A DNA stretch of 64,000 bases. Source: Methylobacterium persicinum (GTDB lineage: Bacteria; Pseudomonadota; Alphaproteobacteria; Rhizobiales; Beijerinckiaceae). Of this stretch, positions 25,828 to 35,375 are shown piece by piece. Location of the stretch: positions 80,469-144,468 of the forward strand of contig NZ_BPQX01000007.1 of the NCBI RefSeq assembly GCF_022179525.1, in the 5' to 3' direction. Below the pieces are notes generated by a model that did not search any database, was not told where the DNA came from, and saw nothing but the letters and a program-made list of their open reading frames with translations. Position numbers and translations under genes: made by a program. Every line of letters starts with the position of its first letter. The stretch's first letter is position 1.

Positions 25828-26808
25828 TCATGACTTCTTCGGTTCCTGGTGGCCGCCGAACCCCTTGCGCATCGCGGACAGGAGCTTGTCGCCGTAGGAG
25901 GCATCCTCCCGTGAGCGAAAGCGGCGGTAGAGGGCGGCCGACAGGACGGTGGCCGGCACGGCCTGTTCCACGGCGGCGTTGATGGTCCAGCGGCCCTCGC
26001 CCGAATCCTCGACCCAGCCGGAGAAATCCGCGAGATCCTCGTCGCCCGCGAGCGCCTGGGCGGTGAGGTCGAGGAGCCAGGATGAGACTACGCTGCCCCG
26101 CCGCCAGACCTCGGCGATGTCGCCGAGGTTCAGGTCGAAGCGCCGCTCCGGCGGGAGATTTTCCGAATCCGCGTGGCGGAGGATGTCGAACCCTTCCGCA
26201 TAGGCCTGCATCAGCCCGTACTCGATGCCGTTATGGACCATCTTGACGTAGTGGCCCGCCCCGGTCGGCCCGGCATGGATGTAGCCGTGCTCGGCCCGGG
26301 GGTCGCGGCCCTCCCGGCCCGGGGTGCGGGGCACGTCGCCGACGCCGGGCGCCAGGGTAGCGAAGATCGGGTCGAGGCGGTCGACGGCCTCCTTGTCGCC
26401 GCCGATCATCATGCAATAGCCGCGCTCCAGGCCCCAGACGCCGCCGGACGTGCCGACATCGACGTAGTGAATGCCCTTTTCCTTCAGGGCGAGGCCCCGG
26501 CGGACGTCGTCGCCGTAGAAGGAGTTGCCGCCGTCGATGATGCAGTCGTCGGATTGCATCAGGTGGCCCAGCGTCTGCACCGTCTCCTCGGTGATCGGCC
26601 CGGCCGGCAGCATCACCCAGGCGGTGCGGGGGAGTTCGAGCTTCGAGACAAGATCCTCAAGGCTCGCTGCGCCGACGGCTCCCTCCTTCACCAGGGCCTC
26701 GACGGCTTCCGTGTTCCTGTCGAACACCACCGCCGTGTGCCCGTCCCGCAGCAGGCGCCGGACGATATTGCCGCCCATCCGGCCGAGGCCGATCATGCCG
26801 AGTTGCAT
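25828..26808 (-). CDS. gnd: 6-phosphogluconate dehydrogenase (decarboxylating), short form
   Basis: Oxidises 6-phosphogluconate to ribulose 5-phosphate and CO2 with NAD(P)+. It belongs to the short (326-residue) class rather than the 470-residue enterobacterial form. Motifs: dinucleotide fold GLGRMGGNI at 7-15, [10 protein letters not shown] near 90, and substrate/catalytic [18 protein letters not shown] near 180. ATG 26808 has GGAGG nine bases upstream. Followed by pgl; the gene before it is tal-pgi beyond a family B repeat. Confidence 0.93.
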   Translation of the reverse strand: MQLGMIGLGRMGGNIVRRLLRDGHTAVVFDRNTEAVEALVKEGAVGAASLEDLVSKLELPRTAWVMLPAGPITEETVQTLGHLMQSDDCIIDGGNSFYGDDVRRGLALKEKGIHYVDVGTSGGVWGLERGYCMMIGGDKEAVDRLDPIFATLAPGVGDVPRTPGREGRDPRAEHGYIHAGPTGAGHYVKMVHNGIEYGLMQAYAEGFDILRHADSENLPPERRFDLNLGDIAEVWRRGSVVSSWLLDLTAQALAGDEDLADFSGWVEDSGEGRWTINAAVEQAVPATVLSAALYRRFRSREDASYGDKLLSAMRKGFGGHQEPKKS

Positions 26809-26873
26809 CGTGTTGGCCTCCGAACTGTATCCCCCCTCAAGGGAGATCGTTGCGAAATTGATCCAACTCTCGT

Positions 26874-27015
26874 CCTCATCCTGAGGCGCCTGCGTCAGCA
26901 GGCCTCGAAGGAGGGCTCCAGAAAGCTCCACGATCCCTGGAGCCCTCCTTCGAGGCTGCTTTGCAGCACCTCAGGATGAGGCTTCGAGGCTGCTTTGCAG
27001 CACCTCAGGATGAGG
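26874..27015. repeat. Palindromic repeat family B, copy 1, with a 34-bp tandem duplication
   Basis: Left arm CCTCATCCTGAGG, centre GGAGGGCTCC ... GGAGCCCTCC, right arm CCTCAGGATGAGG. The outer right arm is present twice as perfect 34-base tandem copies (26948-26981 and 26982-27015). It lies between tal-pgi and gnd in a 279-base gap without a gene. Confidence 0.85.
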
Positions 27016-27087
27016 TGGCAGGCGGGATCGGCCGCCGGCCACCGACTTGTCCGCCAATCACCCCCGGGGGAGGCCTCCGGCCGAGCG

Positions 27088-29937
27088 TCAGGCCACCGCC
27101 GCCTTCAGCGCCGCGGCGATCCGCTTCAGCCCGGCTTCCGACTGCCCGGCCTTGAGGTGGACCCGCAGCGCCCGGCGCCCGCGCTCGGCGAGCACCGCGA
27201 AGTCGCCCCGGGCCTGAGCCGCCACCACCGTGCCGAAGCCGAGGCTCCGGCCGGGGATCGGCAGGTCGTCCACCGCGTCCCCGGTGATCTGCACGAACAC
27301 GCCGGTGTTCGGCCCACCCTTGTAGGCCTGCCCCGTCGAGTGCAGGAACCGCGGCCCGAATTCGAGGCAGGTCGCGACTTTGCGGGCGTCCCGCACCGTC
27401 AGGCGCCCCTCCTGCAGGATCGCGTGGTGGGCCTCGGTGCGGGGTAGGTAGGCGAGGAGGGCGAGGTAATCCCCCGTCCGCAGGCGGGCGAGATGCGCCT
27501 TCATCGCCGCCTCAAGCCCGTCCCGGGCCTGGGGCAGGGCCTCGGCATTGGCGGTGTCGGCGTAGAGGGCGAGGGTGTCGTCCTCGAACAGGGGCGTCTC
27601 CGGGGGGAGGGCGCCACTCTTCTCGGCTTCGGCGAAGAGCTTCTTCGTCTCGATCTTGCTCGCTTCCACGTCCGGCTGGTCGAACGGGTTGATGCCGAGC
27701 ATCGCGCCGGCCACGGCCGTAGCGATCTCCAGCCGGTAGAATTCCTGCGAGAGCTGCTCGACCCCGTCGAGGCCGATCCGCGCGATCGGGTGTCCGTCCT
27801 TCTCCAGGGCGGAGAGGGCGGCGTCCTGGGCCGGGTCGGCCTGGGAATCGAGGCGCAGGTACAGGAAGAACCGGTCGTGCCCGTAGACCGCCGGCACGCC
27901 CGCCGGCTCGCCATCGACCGGGATCAGCCCCTTGCCGACCTTGCCGGTGGACTCGGCGATGAGCTGCTCCGCCCAGGCGCCGAAGCTGGCGATGGCGGGG
28001 GAGGCGATCACCGTCACCTTATCCCGACCCTTCAACGCCGCCGCGCCCATGGCGGTGCCGAGCAGCACGCCGGGGTTCACCGCCGGCGGCACGGCCGGCC
28101 CGCAGGAGCGGACCATGATTCGCGCCCGGTCCAGGCCTTCCTTCACATCGAGGCCCATGGCCGCCGCCGGCACGAGGCCGAAGGCCGAGAGCACCGAGTA
28201 GCGCCCGCCGATCTGCTTCACGCCGTAGAAGATCTTCTTGAAGTTCTGCGCCTTGGCCGCCTTCTCCATGTCGGAGCCGGGGTCGGTGACGGCGACGAAA
28301 TGGTCGCCGACCTTATCTCCAACGGTCTGCTTCACGCGGTCGTAGAAGTAATCGCGAAAAACGTTGGGCTCCAAGGTCGAGCCGGACTTCGACGAGACGA
28401 TGAACAGCGTCCGGGCGAGGTCGATCTCCGCCTCGACGGCGCGGACTTCATCCGGGTGGGTCGAATCGAGGATGCGCAGGGCCGGGAAGCCCGACCGCTG
28501 GCCGTAGGTCAGGCTCAGCACTTCCGGCCCGAGGCTGGAACCGCCCATGCCGAGCACCACTGCATGGGTGAAGCCCTCGGCCTTCACCCAGTCGGAGAAG
28601 GCGGCGTAGTCGGCGGCCTTCTCGAGCTCCTCCTCGACGATGTGCAGCCAGCCGAGCCAGTTCGCCTCGTCGGCGCCGGTCCAGACGCTGGCGTCGCGGG
28701 CCCAGAGGCGGCGAATCGCGCCGCTCGCCCGCCAAGATTCCACCGCCTTCTTCGCGTCCTCGGCCAGGGGCTCGTCCAGCGCCAGGGCCATCGGGTCGAG
28801 GCGGGCGCCCAGCAGCGCGACGCGCTTGCCGGCCACCGCGCCGAGCAGGTTGTCGGCGGCGTCGATAAACAGCTGCACGCCCTCCTCGACGAGCTGCCGG
28901 GCCACGGCCTCGATGTCGATGCCGGCCCGGGCGAGGCGGGCCATCACCGCCTCGGCGCCGGGCACGTCCTCCTCGATGGTTGCGCGGACCTCGCCGTGGT
29001 CGCGGAAGGCGGCCATGGTGGCCGGCGGCATGGTGTTGACGGTGTTCGGGCCGATCAGCTCCTCGACGTAGAGCACGTCGGAATAGGCCTTGTTCTTGGT
29101 GCCTGTGGAGGCCCAGAGCAGGCGCTGCGCCTTGGCGCCCTTTTCCGCGAGGGCCTGCCATTTCGCCTCGCCGAAGATGCGCTTGTAGCGCTGGTAGGCG
29201 AGCTTGGCGTTGGCGATGGCGACCTTGCCCTTGAGGCTGCCGAGCGCGGTCTTCTCATCGGGATCGTTGGCCTGGGCGATCTTCTCGTCGAGCAGCTTGT
29301 CGACCAAGCTGTCGATGCGGCTGATGAAGAAGCTCGCCACGCTGGCGATGCGGGAGACGTCGTGGCCGGCCTTTGCCCGCTCGTCGAGCCCGTCGATGAA
29401 CGCCCTCGCCACCGCCTCGTAGGCTTCCTGCGAGAACAGCAGCGTGACGTTGATCGAGATGCCCTCGGCGGTGAGTTGCCGGATCGCCGGGATGCCCTCC
29501 GGGGTGGCGGGCACCTTCACCATCAGGTTGTCCCGGCCGACCGCCTTGTGCAGGCGCCGCGCCTCGTGCAGCGTCTCCTGCGTGTCGAGGGCGAGGTAGG
29601 GGGAGACTTCCAGGCTGACATAGCCGTCCGCCCCGTCGCTCGCCTCGTAGACCGGGCGCAGCACATCCGCCGCGGCCTGGATGTCGGCGATGGCGAGGCC
29701 CTCGTAGAGATCGATGACCCGGCTGTCGCCGGTCTCCTGCACGGCCTTGAGGCTGGCGTCGTACTCTTCCGAGTGGCCGATCGCCTTCTCGAAGATCGCC
29801 GGGTTGGAGGTGACGCCCCGCAGACCGTCCTCCTCGACGAGCTTCTTCAGCTCGCCCTTCTCGATGAAACCGCGGGCGACGAAGTCGAGCCAGACGGCCT
29901 GATCCTGTTGCTCGTGCAGGGCCTTGAGCGCGTTCAT
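27088..29937 (-). CDS. tal-pgi: Bifunctional transaldolase / glucose-6-phosphate isomerase
   Basis: A single 949-residue polypeptide. Residues about 1-360 are transaldolase (TalAB-like type), with the Schiff-base lysine in MVKVPATPEG near 139. Residues about 375-949 are glucose-6-phosphate isomerase, with MGGSSLGPEVL near 466 and FIVSSKSGSTLEPN near 514. It would link the non-oxidative pentose phosphate steps to glucose 6-phosphate. No stop or frameshift separates the halves. ATG 29937 begins MNALKALHEQ; the frame is open further upstream through a repeat, which is not coding. Confidence 0.95.
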   Translation of the reverse strand: MNALKALHEQQDQAVWLDFVARGFIEKGELKKLVEEDGLRGVTSNPAIFEKAIGHSEEYDASLKAVQETGDSRVIDLYEGLAIADIQAAADVLRPVYEASDGADGYVSLEVSPYLALDTQETLHEARRLHKAVGRDNLMVKVPATPEGIPAIRQLTAEGISINVTLLFSQEAYEAVARAFIDGLDERAKAGHDVSRIASVASFFISRIDSLVDKLLDEKIAQANDPDEKTALGSLKGKVAIANAKLAYQRYKRIFGEAKWQALAEKGAKAQRLLWASTGTKNKAYSDVLYVEELIGPNTVNTMPPATMAAFRDHGEVRATIEEDVPGAEAVMARLARAGIDIEAVARQLVEEGVQLFIDAADNLLGAVAGKRVALLGARLDPMALALDEPLAEDAKKAVESWRASGAIRRLWARDASVWTGADEANWLGWLHIVEEELEKAADYAAFSDWVKAEGFTHAVVLGMGGSSLGPEVLSLTYGQRSGFPALRILDSTHPDEVRAVEAEIDLARTLFIVSSKSGSTLEPNVFRDYFYDRVKQTVGDKVGDHFVAVTDPGSDMEKAAKAQNFKKIFYGVKQIGGRYSVLSAFGLVPAAAMGLDVKEGLDRARIMVRSCGPAVPPAVNPGVLLGTAMGAAALKGRDKVTVIASPAIASFGAWAEQLIAESTGKVGKGLIPVDGEPAGVPAVYGHDRFFLYLRLDSQADPAQDAALSALEKDGHPIARIGLDGVEQLSQEFYRLEIATAVAGAMLGINPFDQPDVEASKIETKKLFAEAEKSGALPPETPLFEDDTLALYADTANAEALPQARDGLEAAMKAHLARLRTGDYLALLAYLPRTEAHHAILQEGRLTVRDARKVATCLEFGPRFLHSTGQAYKGGPNTGVFVQITGDAVDDLPIPGRSLGFGTVVAAQARGDFAVLAERGRRALRVHLKAGQSEAGLKRIAAALKAAVA

Positions 29938-30018
29938 GTCCGAGCCTCGTCTGTCAATCGCACCTTCCCGCGGAGGGGTGGTGCGAACTTCCGGTGTTCC
30001 TGCCGATCCCTCCCCCCA

Positions 30019-30127
30019 CCTCAGCCTGAGGAGCGGCGTCAGCCGCTTCGAAGGAGGGCTCCAGAGATCGCTGAGCCTTCTGGAGCCCTCCTTCGAGGCC
30101 CGCCGAGGCGGCCACCTCAGGATGAGG
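30019..30127. repeat. Palindromic repeat family B, copy 2
   Basis: CCTCAGCCTGAGG ... CGAAGGAGGGCTCCAGA ... TCTGGAGCCCTCCTTCGA ... CCTCAGGATGAGG. It lies in the gap between tkt and tal-pgi. Confidence 0.85.
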
Positions 30128-30184
30128 AGAGGGGGTGGGATGCGTGTCGCAACCCTCCCCCGCAGAGGGGGGAGGGTAATCACC

Positions 30185-32260
30185 TCAGTGCTTGTGCTTC
30201 TTCACCTGCGCCTTGGCGGCTTCCAGGACCTTCTCAGGGGTAAACCCGAACTTGCTCAGGAGATCCTTCAGGGGCGCCGAGGCGCCGAAGGTGTGCATGC
30301 CGATGATCATGCCCTCGGAGCCGGCATAGCGGTCCCAGCCGATCACGCTGCCCTGCTCGACGGCGACCCGGGCCTTCACCGCGGGCGGCAGCACGGAATG
30401 GCGGTACGCCTCGTCCTGCCGCTCGAACAGATCCCACGAGGGCATCGAGACCACCCGGGCCTTCACGCCCTCGGCGGTCAGGGCGTCGTAGGCGCCCAGG
30501 CACAGCTGCACCTCCGATCCGGAGGCCATCAGGATCACCTCCGGCGTCCCCTCGCAATCGGCCAGCACGTAGCCGCCCTTGGCGGTGCCCGAGGCCGCGC
30601 CGTATTTCGACCGGTCGAGGGTCGGCAGCGGCTGGCGGGACAGGGCCAAAACCGCCGGCTGGTTCTTGAGCGAAAAAATCACCCGGTAGGCTTCCGCCAC
30701 CTCGTTGGCGTCCGCCGGGCGCAGCGTCACGAGGCCGGGGATGCAGCGCAGGGAGAGCAGTTGCTCCACCGGCTGGTGGGTCGGCCCGTCCTCGCCCACG
30801 CCGATCGAGTCGTGGGTGAAGATGTGGAAGACCGGCAGTTCCATCAGCGCGGCGAGCCGGATCGGCGGACGCATGTAGTCGGCGAAGACGAGGAAGGTCG
30901 CGCCGTAGGCCCGCAGCCCCGAGAGGCCGAGGCCGTTCACGATCGAGCCCATGGCATGCTCGCGCACGCCGAAGTGGACGTTGCGCCCGCCGGGGTTCAG
31001 GGGGGTGAGGGAGCCCGCCCCCTCGAAGGTCAGGTTCGACTTGTTGGACGGCGCGAGGTCCGCCGAGCCGCCGAGCATGAACGGGACATGCTGGGCGATG
31101 GCGTTCAGCACCTTGCCCGAGGATTCGCGTGTGGCGAGGCCCTTGGCATCCGGCTCAAAGAACGGGATGTCCTTGTCCCATCCCTCCGGAAGGCGCCCTT
31201 CTAGGAAGGCATCGAGTTGTTCGGCATGGGCGGCGTCGCTCTCCTTCGCCTTGGCGAACAGGCCCTGCCATTCGTCGTAGAGGGCGGCCCCGCGCTTGCC
31301 GATCCCATCGCGAAAGTTCTCGTGGACGCCGTCGGGGACGAGGAACTGCGCATCCTCCGGCCAGCCGTAGAGCCGCTTGGCACCCTTGACCTCGTCCTCG
31401 CCGAGCGCGTCGGAATGGGCCTTTGACGTCCCCTGCTTCTTCGGAGCACCATAGCCGATCACCGACTTGACGATGATCAGCGTCGGCCGGTCCCGGCTTG
31501 CCACGAAGGTGTCGAGGGCGGCCGTGATGGCGTGGATGTCGTTGGCGTCGGCGACCCGAAGCACCTGCCAGCCATAGGCGAGGAAGCGCGTCGCCACCTC
31601 CTCACCGAAGGCGAGTTCCGTGTGGCCCTCGATGGTGATCGTGTTGTCGTCGTAGATCCAGCAGAGATTCGACAGGCGCAGGTGGCCGGCGATGGAGGCG
31701 GCCTCCGACGCGACGCCCTCCATCAGGTCGCCGTCCGAGCACATTGCGTAGACGTTGTAGTCGAACAGGTTCAGTCCGGGGCGGTTGAGATGCTCCCCGA
31801 GGAACCGGCTGCCCATCGCCATGCCGACGGAGTTCGCCACGCCCTGGCCGAGGGGGCCGGTTGTGGTCTCGACGCCGGTGGTGAAGTGGTACTCCGGGTG
31901 GCCGGGGGTGCGGCTGTCGATCTGCCGGAAGCGCTTGATCTCGTCCAGGCTCACGGCGGGAGCGTTGCCGCCGTCCTTCTCGGCCACGTTGGCGAGGTGC
32001 AGCAGGGCGTAGAGCAGCATGGAGGCGTGGCCGCAGGACAGCACGAAGCGGTCGCGATTCGGCCAGTGCGGATGCGCGGGATCGTAGCGCAGATACCGGT
32101 TCCACAGGGTGTAGGCGACGGGCGCCAGCGCCATCGGCGCACCGGCATGCCCGGAATTGGCCTTCTGCACCGCGTCGATCGCCAGCGTGCGGATGGTGTC
32201 GATGCTGAGCTTGTCGATCTCGGCAAGCCCGGCGCGGGCAGGTGTGTCGGCTCCGCTCAT
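30185..32260 (-). CDS. tkt: Transketolase
   Basis: Thiamine-diphosphate enzyme moving two-carbon units between pentose phosphate and glycolytic sugars. At 691 residues it is standard length. The ThDP/Mg site CSDGDLMEGVASEAAS is near residue 172, the catalytic GVREHAMGSI near 430, and the substrate-binding HDSIGVGEDGPTHQP near 485. It lies 18 bases downstream of the GH15 gene on the same strand, and is followed by tal-pgi. Confidence 0.95.
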   Translation of the reverse strand: MSGADTPARAGLAEIDKLSIDTIRTLAIDAVQKANSGHAGAPMALAPVAYTLWNRYLRYDPAHPHWPNRDRFVLSCGHASMLLYALLHLANVAEKDGGNAPAVSLDEIKRFRQIDSRTPGHPEYHFTTGVETTTGPLGQGVANSVGMAMGSRFLGEHLNRPGLNLFDYNVYAMCSDGDLMEGVASEAASIAGHLRLSNLCWIYDDNTITIEGHTELAFGEEVATRFLAYGWQVLRVADANDIHAITAALDTFVASRDRPTLIIVKSVIGYGAPKKQGTSKAHSDALGEDEVKGAKRLYGWPEDAQFLVPDGVHENFRDGIGKRGAALYDEWQGLFAKAKESDAAHAEQLDAFLEGRLPEGWDKDIPFFEPDAKGLATRESSGKVLNAIAQHVPFMLGGSADLAPSNKSNLTFEGAGSLTPLNPGGRNVHFGVREHAMGSIVNGLGLSGLRAYGATFLVFADYMRPPIRLAALMELPVFHIFTHDSIGVGEDGPTHQPVEQLLSLRCIPGLVTLRPADANEVAEAYRVIFSLKNQPAVLALSRQPLPTLDRSKYGAASGTAKGGYVLADCEGTPEVILMASGSEVQLCLGAYDALTAEGVKARVVSMPSWDLFERQDEAYRHSVLPPAVKARVAVEQGSVIGWDRYAGSEGMIIGMHTFGASAPLKDLLSKFGFTPEKVLEAAKAQVKKHKH

Positions 32261-32278
32261 GAGTGGTCGTCCTGTTCT

Positions 32279-34141
32279 CTAGCTCTGTCGCAGCGCCGCG
32301 TTGCGGCGGTGAACGGCGGGGGGCGCCCCGTCAGCCTTACCGCCCTGTTTCTCCGCCGGCCCCTCGTCCCGGGCATAGCTGAAGAGCGTGTTGACGAGGG
32401 CCACGTGGGTGAACGCCTGCGGATAGTTACCCACAAGACGCTCGGCTTGCACGTCATACTCTTCGCTCACGAGGCCGAGATCGTTGCAGATTCCGATCAG
32501 GCGCTCGATCAGCGCCCGGGCCTCGTCCCGCCGGCCGAGGCCAATGAGATTGTCCGCGTACCAGTAAGTGCAAGGGAGGAAGGCGCCTTCGTTGCCGGAA
32601 AGGCCGTCGGTCGTCTGGCCTTCCGTTTCGTAGCGCAGGATAAAACCGTTCCGCATCAGGTCCCGGCCGATGGCCTCGACGGTGCCGACCACCCGGGGAT
32701 CGTGCTGCGGCAGGAAGCCGGTATGGGCCATGAGCAGCAGGCTCGCATCCAGGGCCTTCGACCCGTAGGACTGGACGAAGCTGTTGAGGGACTTGTCGAA
32801 GCCCTTCTCGCAGACCTCGGCGTGGATCTCGTCCCGAATCGCCCGCCACCGCTCCGCCTGTTCGTGCGTCGCGCCGGACTTGTCGAGTTCGTGCATGCGC
32901 AGGGCCCGGTCGAAGGCCACCCAGGCCATCACCTTGGAATGGACGAAGTGCCGCGGACCGCCGCGCACCTCCCAGATGCCCTCGTCGGGCCGTGTCCAGG
33001 CGGTCTCCAGGTGCCCGAGGATGGCGAGGCCGACCCGGCGACCGTCCTCGCTCACCGGAAGGCCGCGGGCGTGGGCTTGGTACAGGGCGTCGAACAGTTC
33101 GCCGTAGACGTCGAGCTGGAACTGGGCGGCGGCGGCATTCCCGATCCGTACCGGCTTCGAGTTCTCGTAGCCGGGAAGCCAGTCGAGCTCGATCTCCGGC
33201 AGCAGGCGCTCGCCGCCGATGCCGTAGAGGATGTGAGCCTGCTCGGGGTTGCCCGCCACGGCCCGCAGGAGCCAGTTAAGCCAACTGCGGGCCTCCTCGA
33301 TATAGCCCCCGTCCATGAGCGCGATGAGCGTGAGGGTCGAGTCGCGCAGCCAGCAGAAGCGGTAATCCCAGTTCCGCTCGCCGCCGAGACCTTCCGGCAG
33401 GGAGGCCGTGGGCGCGGCGACGATCCCGCCGGTGGGATGGTAGATCAACGCCTTGAGGGTCAGGAGGGAGCGCTGGATCAGGGGATCCCACGGCGTGCCC
33501 TCGGCACGGCAGCGCTTCGACCAGTCGCGCCAGGCCTGATCGGTCGCCTCCAGGGCGGCCCGGGGCTCCATCGGGGAGGGGTCCGGTTCGTGGGAGGGGC
33601 CGTAGCTCAGGACGAAGCGGCGGTGCTCCCCCGCATGGAGGGTGAACTCGCCCACCGTCGTCTGCTGCTCGGTCCCGTGCAGGCGTACATCGGTGCGCAG
33701 GACCACCTTGTGTGGGCCGGAGACGGCGCGCAGGTCCCCGAGTTCCGAATGGGAGACCCAGGGCACCGCCGAGCCGTAATCGAACCGCACCGCCATCTCC
33801 ATGCGCATGGCCACGCGCCCGTGGACGCCCTGGACGAGGCGGACGAGATGCGGGCCGTCGCCGGTCGGCATGAAGTCGGTGACGAGGACCTCGCCCTGGC
33901 GGGTCTTGTGGCGGGTCTCGAGGACGAGGCTTCCCTGCCGGTAGGCCCAGCTGGTCTCAACGTGCTCAGCCTCCGGGCGGATTTCCCAGAATCCGTGCTC
34001 GCGGGTGCCTAGGAGGGAGGTGAACAGCGCGGCGGCATCGAAGCGCGGCCAGCACAGCCAGTCGATGCTGCCCTTCCGGCTGACCAGGGCCGCGGAACGG
34101 CCGTCGCCGAGAAGGGCGTAATCCTCAATGCGTTCGGCCAT
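32279..34141 (-). CDS. Glycoside hydrolase family 15 protein (trehalase/glucoamylase type)
   Basis: A 620-residue cytoplasmic protein with the N-terminal GH15 beta domain (IEDYALLGDGRSAALVSRKG at the start) and an (alpha/alpha)6 barrel. Barrel motifs: ERNWDYRFCWLRDS near residue 255 and NEGAFLPCTYWYADNL near 515, which holds a likely catalytic Glu. Bacterial members of this architecture are often trehalases, and glucoamylase or glucodextranase activity is possible. Release of glucose would feed the adjoining pentose phosphate genes. ATG 34141 (MAERIEDYA) is the conserved start. Confidence 0.87.
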   Translation of the reverse strand: MAERIEDYALLGDGRSAALVSRKGSIDWLCWPRFDAAALFTSLLGTREHGFWEIRPEAEHVETSWAYRQGSLVLETRHKTRQGEVLVTDFMPTGDGPHLVRLVQGVHGRVAMRMEMAVRFDYGSAVPWVSHSELGDLRAVSGPHKVVLRTDVRLHGTEQQTTVGEFTLHAGEHRRFVLSYGPSHEPDPSPMEPRAALEATDQAWRDWSKRCRAEGTPWDPLIQRSLLTLKALIYHPTGGIVAAPTASLPEGLGGERNWDYRFCWLRDSTLTLIALMDGGYIEEARSWLNWLLRAVAGNPEQAHILYGIGGERLLPEIELDWLPGYENSKPVRIGNAAAAQFQLDVYGELFDALYQAHARGLPVSEDGRRVGLAILGHLETAWTRPDEGIWEVRGGPRHFVHSKVMAWVAFDRALRMHELDKSGATHEQAERWRAIRDEIHAEVCEKGFDKSLNSFVQSYGSKALDASLLLMAHTGFLPQHDPRVVGTVEAIGRDLMRNGFILRYETEGQTTDGLSGNEGAFLPCTYWYADNLIGLGRRDEARALIERLIGICNDLGLVSEEYDVQAERLVGNYPQAFTHVALVNTLFSYARDEGPAEKQGGKADGAPPAVHRRNAALRQS

Positions 34142-34290
34142 CAGGCCACCCCCGGTCCGCCAGTGACCGCGAACTAGGATGGCGCGGCGCGGGGACCAGG
34201 GGCAAGGTCGCGGCGGTGCAGCACGGGCGGACCGGCGTGGGCCTGTCGTCCGCCGTGCGGGATCCGGTGTGAACTGCTCCCACCGATCCC

Positions 34291-34400
34291 CCTCATCCTG
34301 AGGTGCCGGCGCGAGCGGCGGCCTCGAAGGAGGGCTCCAACGGGCGCAGCGCGCGCTGGGACCCTCCTTCGAAACGGCTTCGCCTCGCCTCAGGATGAGG
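34291..34400. repeat. Palindromic repeat family B, copy 3
   Basis: CCTCATCCTGAGG ... CGAAGGAGGGCTCCAA ... GGACCCTCCTTCGAA ... CCTCAGGATGAGG. It fills the middle of the 320-base gap between the GH15 gene and the hypothetical gene at 34462; I see no gene in that gap. Confidence 0.85.
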
Positions 34401-34461
34401 GGGGATGGGTCGGAACGACGGTCGGAAACCGCGTGTCGCGCCGATCCGTCCGGAAGGCGCT

Positions 34462-35103
34462 CTACAGCAGCCGGTCGGCGATGACCGAGACCGAGCCCTT
34501 CACCACCGATTGCCCGCTGCGGACGAGATCGGTCGCACCGCCGGTGATCTGCTCCACGCGCATGCCGATCCCGGCCCCGACCTCCCGGGCCACCGGGACA
34601 ATGGCCTCGGCCACCGACTCGGCGAAGGGCAGGGCCGAGGGGGTGGGCGCGGATGGGCCCCGCTGCTGCGACCCACCGGATAGGTCCGCTGACGGTCGTG
34701 CCGGGTTGAAGGGGTCGTCTTGGACGGTCGGATCCTGGCAACGGCGGCCGAGGCAGCCGCGGCGCCCCGCGGCGGCGAGGCGGCGGGCCGGCCGTGGCGC
34801 CGGGGTGGCGCCCGCCGACTTGGCCGGCATCGCCGGCAGGGCGGAGGTCGTCACCGGATCCGCCGTCAGGGGGAAGACCTCCGAGAAGGCGATCACGGCG
34901 GGGGGCCGGGCGGCCGGGCCGGCGGCCGGGGCGGCCGGCTCCGTCATGGCGAGGCTCGGCGTGCCGGATACGGGGATCATCCGCGCGGCGGACGGGGGAG
35001 GGGTGTCCTGCTTCGTGCAGTAGACGGAGGCCGCCGCCAGCAGCGCGACGGTGACGAGGGTCGGAAGGAACGGCATCGTCACGCGACCGCCGGCATCCGC
35101 CAT
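34462..35103 (-). CDS. Hypothetical membrane-anchored protein
   Basis: About 213 residues. A single hydrophobic segment FLPTLVTVALLAAASVY near the N-terminus is followed by a Pro/Ala-rich stretch and a cluster RRGCLGRRCQ. The C-terminal helix region AESVAEAIVPVAREVGAGIG ends in SVSVIADRLL. No family is recognised. Two starts are possible, ATG 35103 or ATG 35076. It is divergent from nasT. Confidence 0.5.
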   Translation of the reverse strand: MADAGGRVTMPFLPTLVTVALLAAASVYCTKQDTPPPSAARMIPVSGTPSLAMTEPAAPAAGPAARPPAVIAFSEVFPLTADPVTTSALPAMPAKSAGATPAPRPARRLAAAGRRGCLGRRCQDPTVQDDPFNPARPSADLSGGSQQRGPSAPTPSALPFAESVAEAIVPVAREVGAGIGMRVEQITGGATDLVRSGQSVVKGSVSVIADRLL

Positions 35104-35298
35104 GGCGGGCCGGTCCTGGGGCCGGCACGGCGTTTCCACCGAAGTACGATCAGGCCCGCGCATCCGCTTTTCGACCCTCTCAACGTCTCCGAGGCGGTCA
35201 GAAGGCCGCGACATTGCGGCAGAAGCTGGACCGAATGATTGCGTGGCGGTAACCGCGGAACAACACCCCGGCGGGAAGAGCACGAGAAGCTCGGCCGG

Positions 35299-35312
35299 GG
35301 CACATCCCTTGC
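35299..35312 (+). promoter_or_regulatory. Candidate sigma-54 promoter of nasTS
   Basis: GGCACATCCCTTGC matches the -24/-12 consensus GGCACRNNNNTTGC, with GG (35299-35300) and GC (35311-35312) exactly ten bases apart. The expected start is near 35323, about 50 bases before the nasT ATG. It lies in the 272-base divergent gap with the hypothetical gene. Confidence 0.6.
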
Positions 35313-35375
35313 GTCCCGGCCGGTGGCCCCGCCCCCGCTGGGCATCGGGCAAGACCCGCCCCAGAACGGGCCGCG

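Noticed and set aside
27493-30243. Open plus-strand frame of over 900 codons opposite tal-pgi
   Set aside because: It is antisense to a clearly homologous gene, is full of low-complexity Arg/Gly/His composition typical of a GC-rich shadow frame, and runs through family B repeats.
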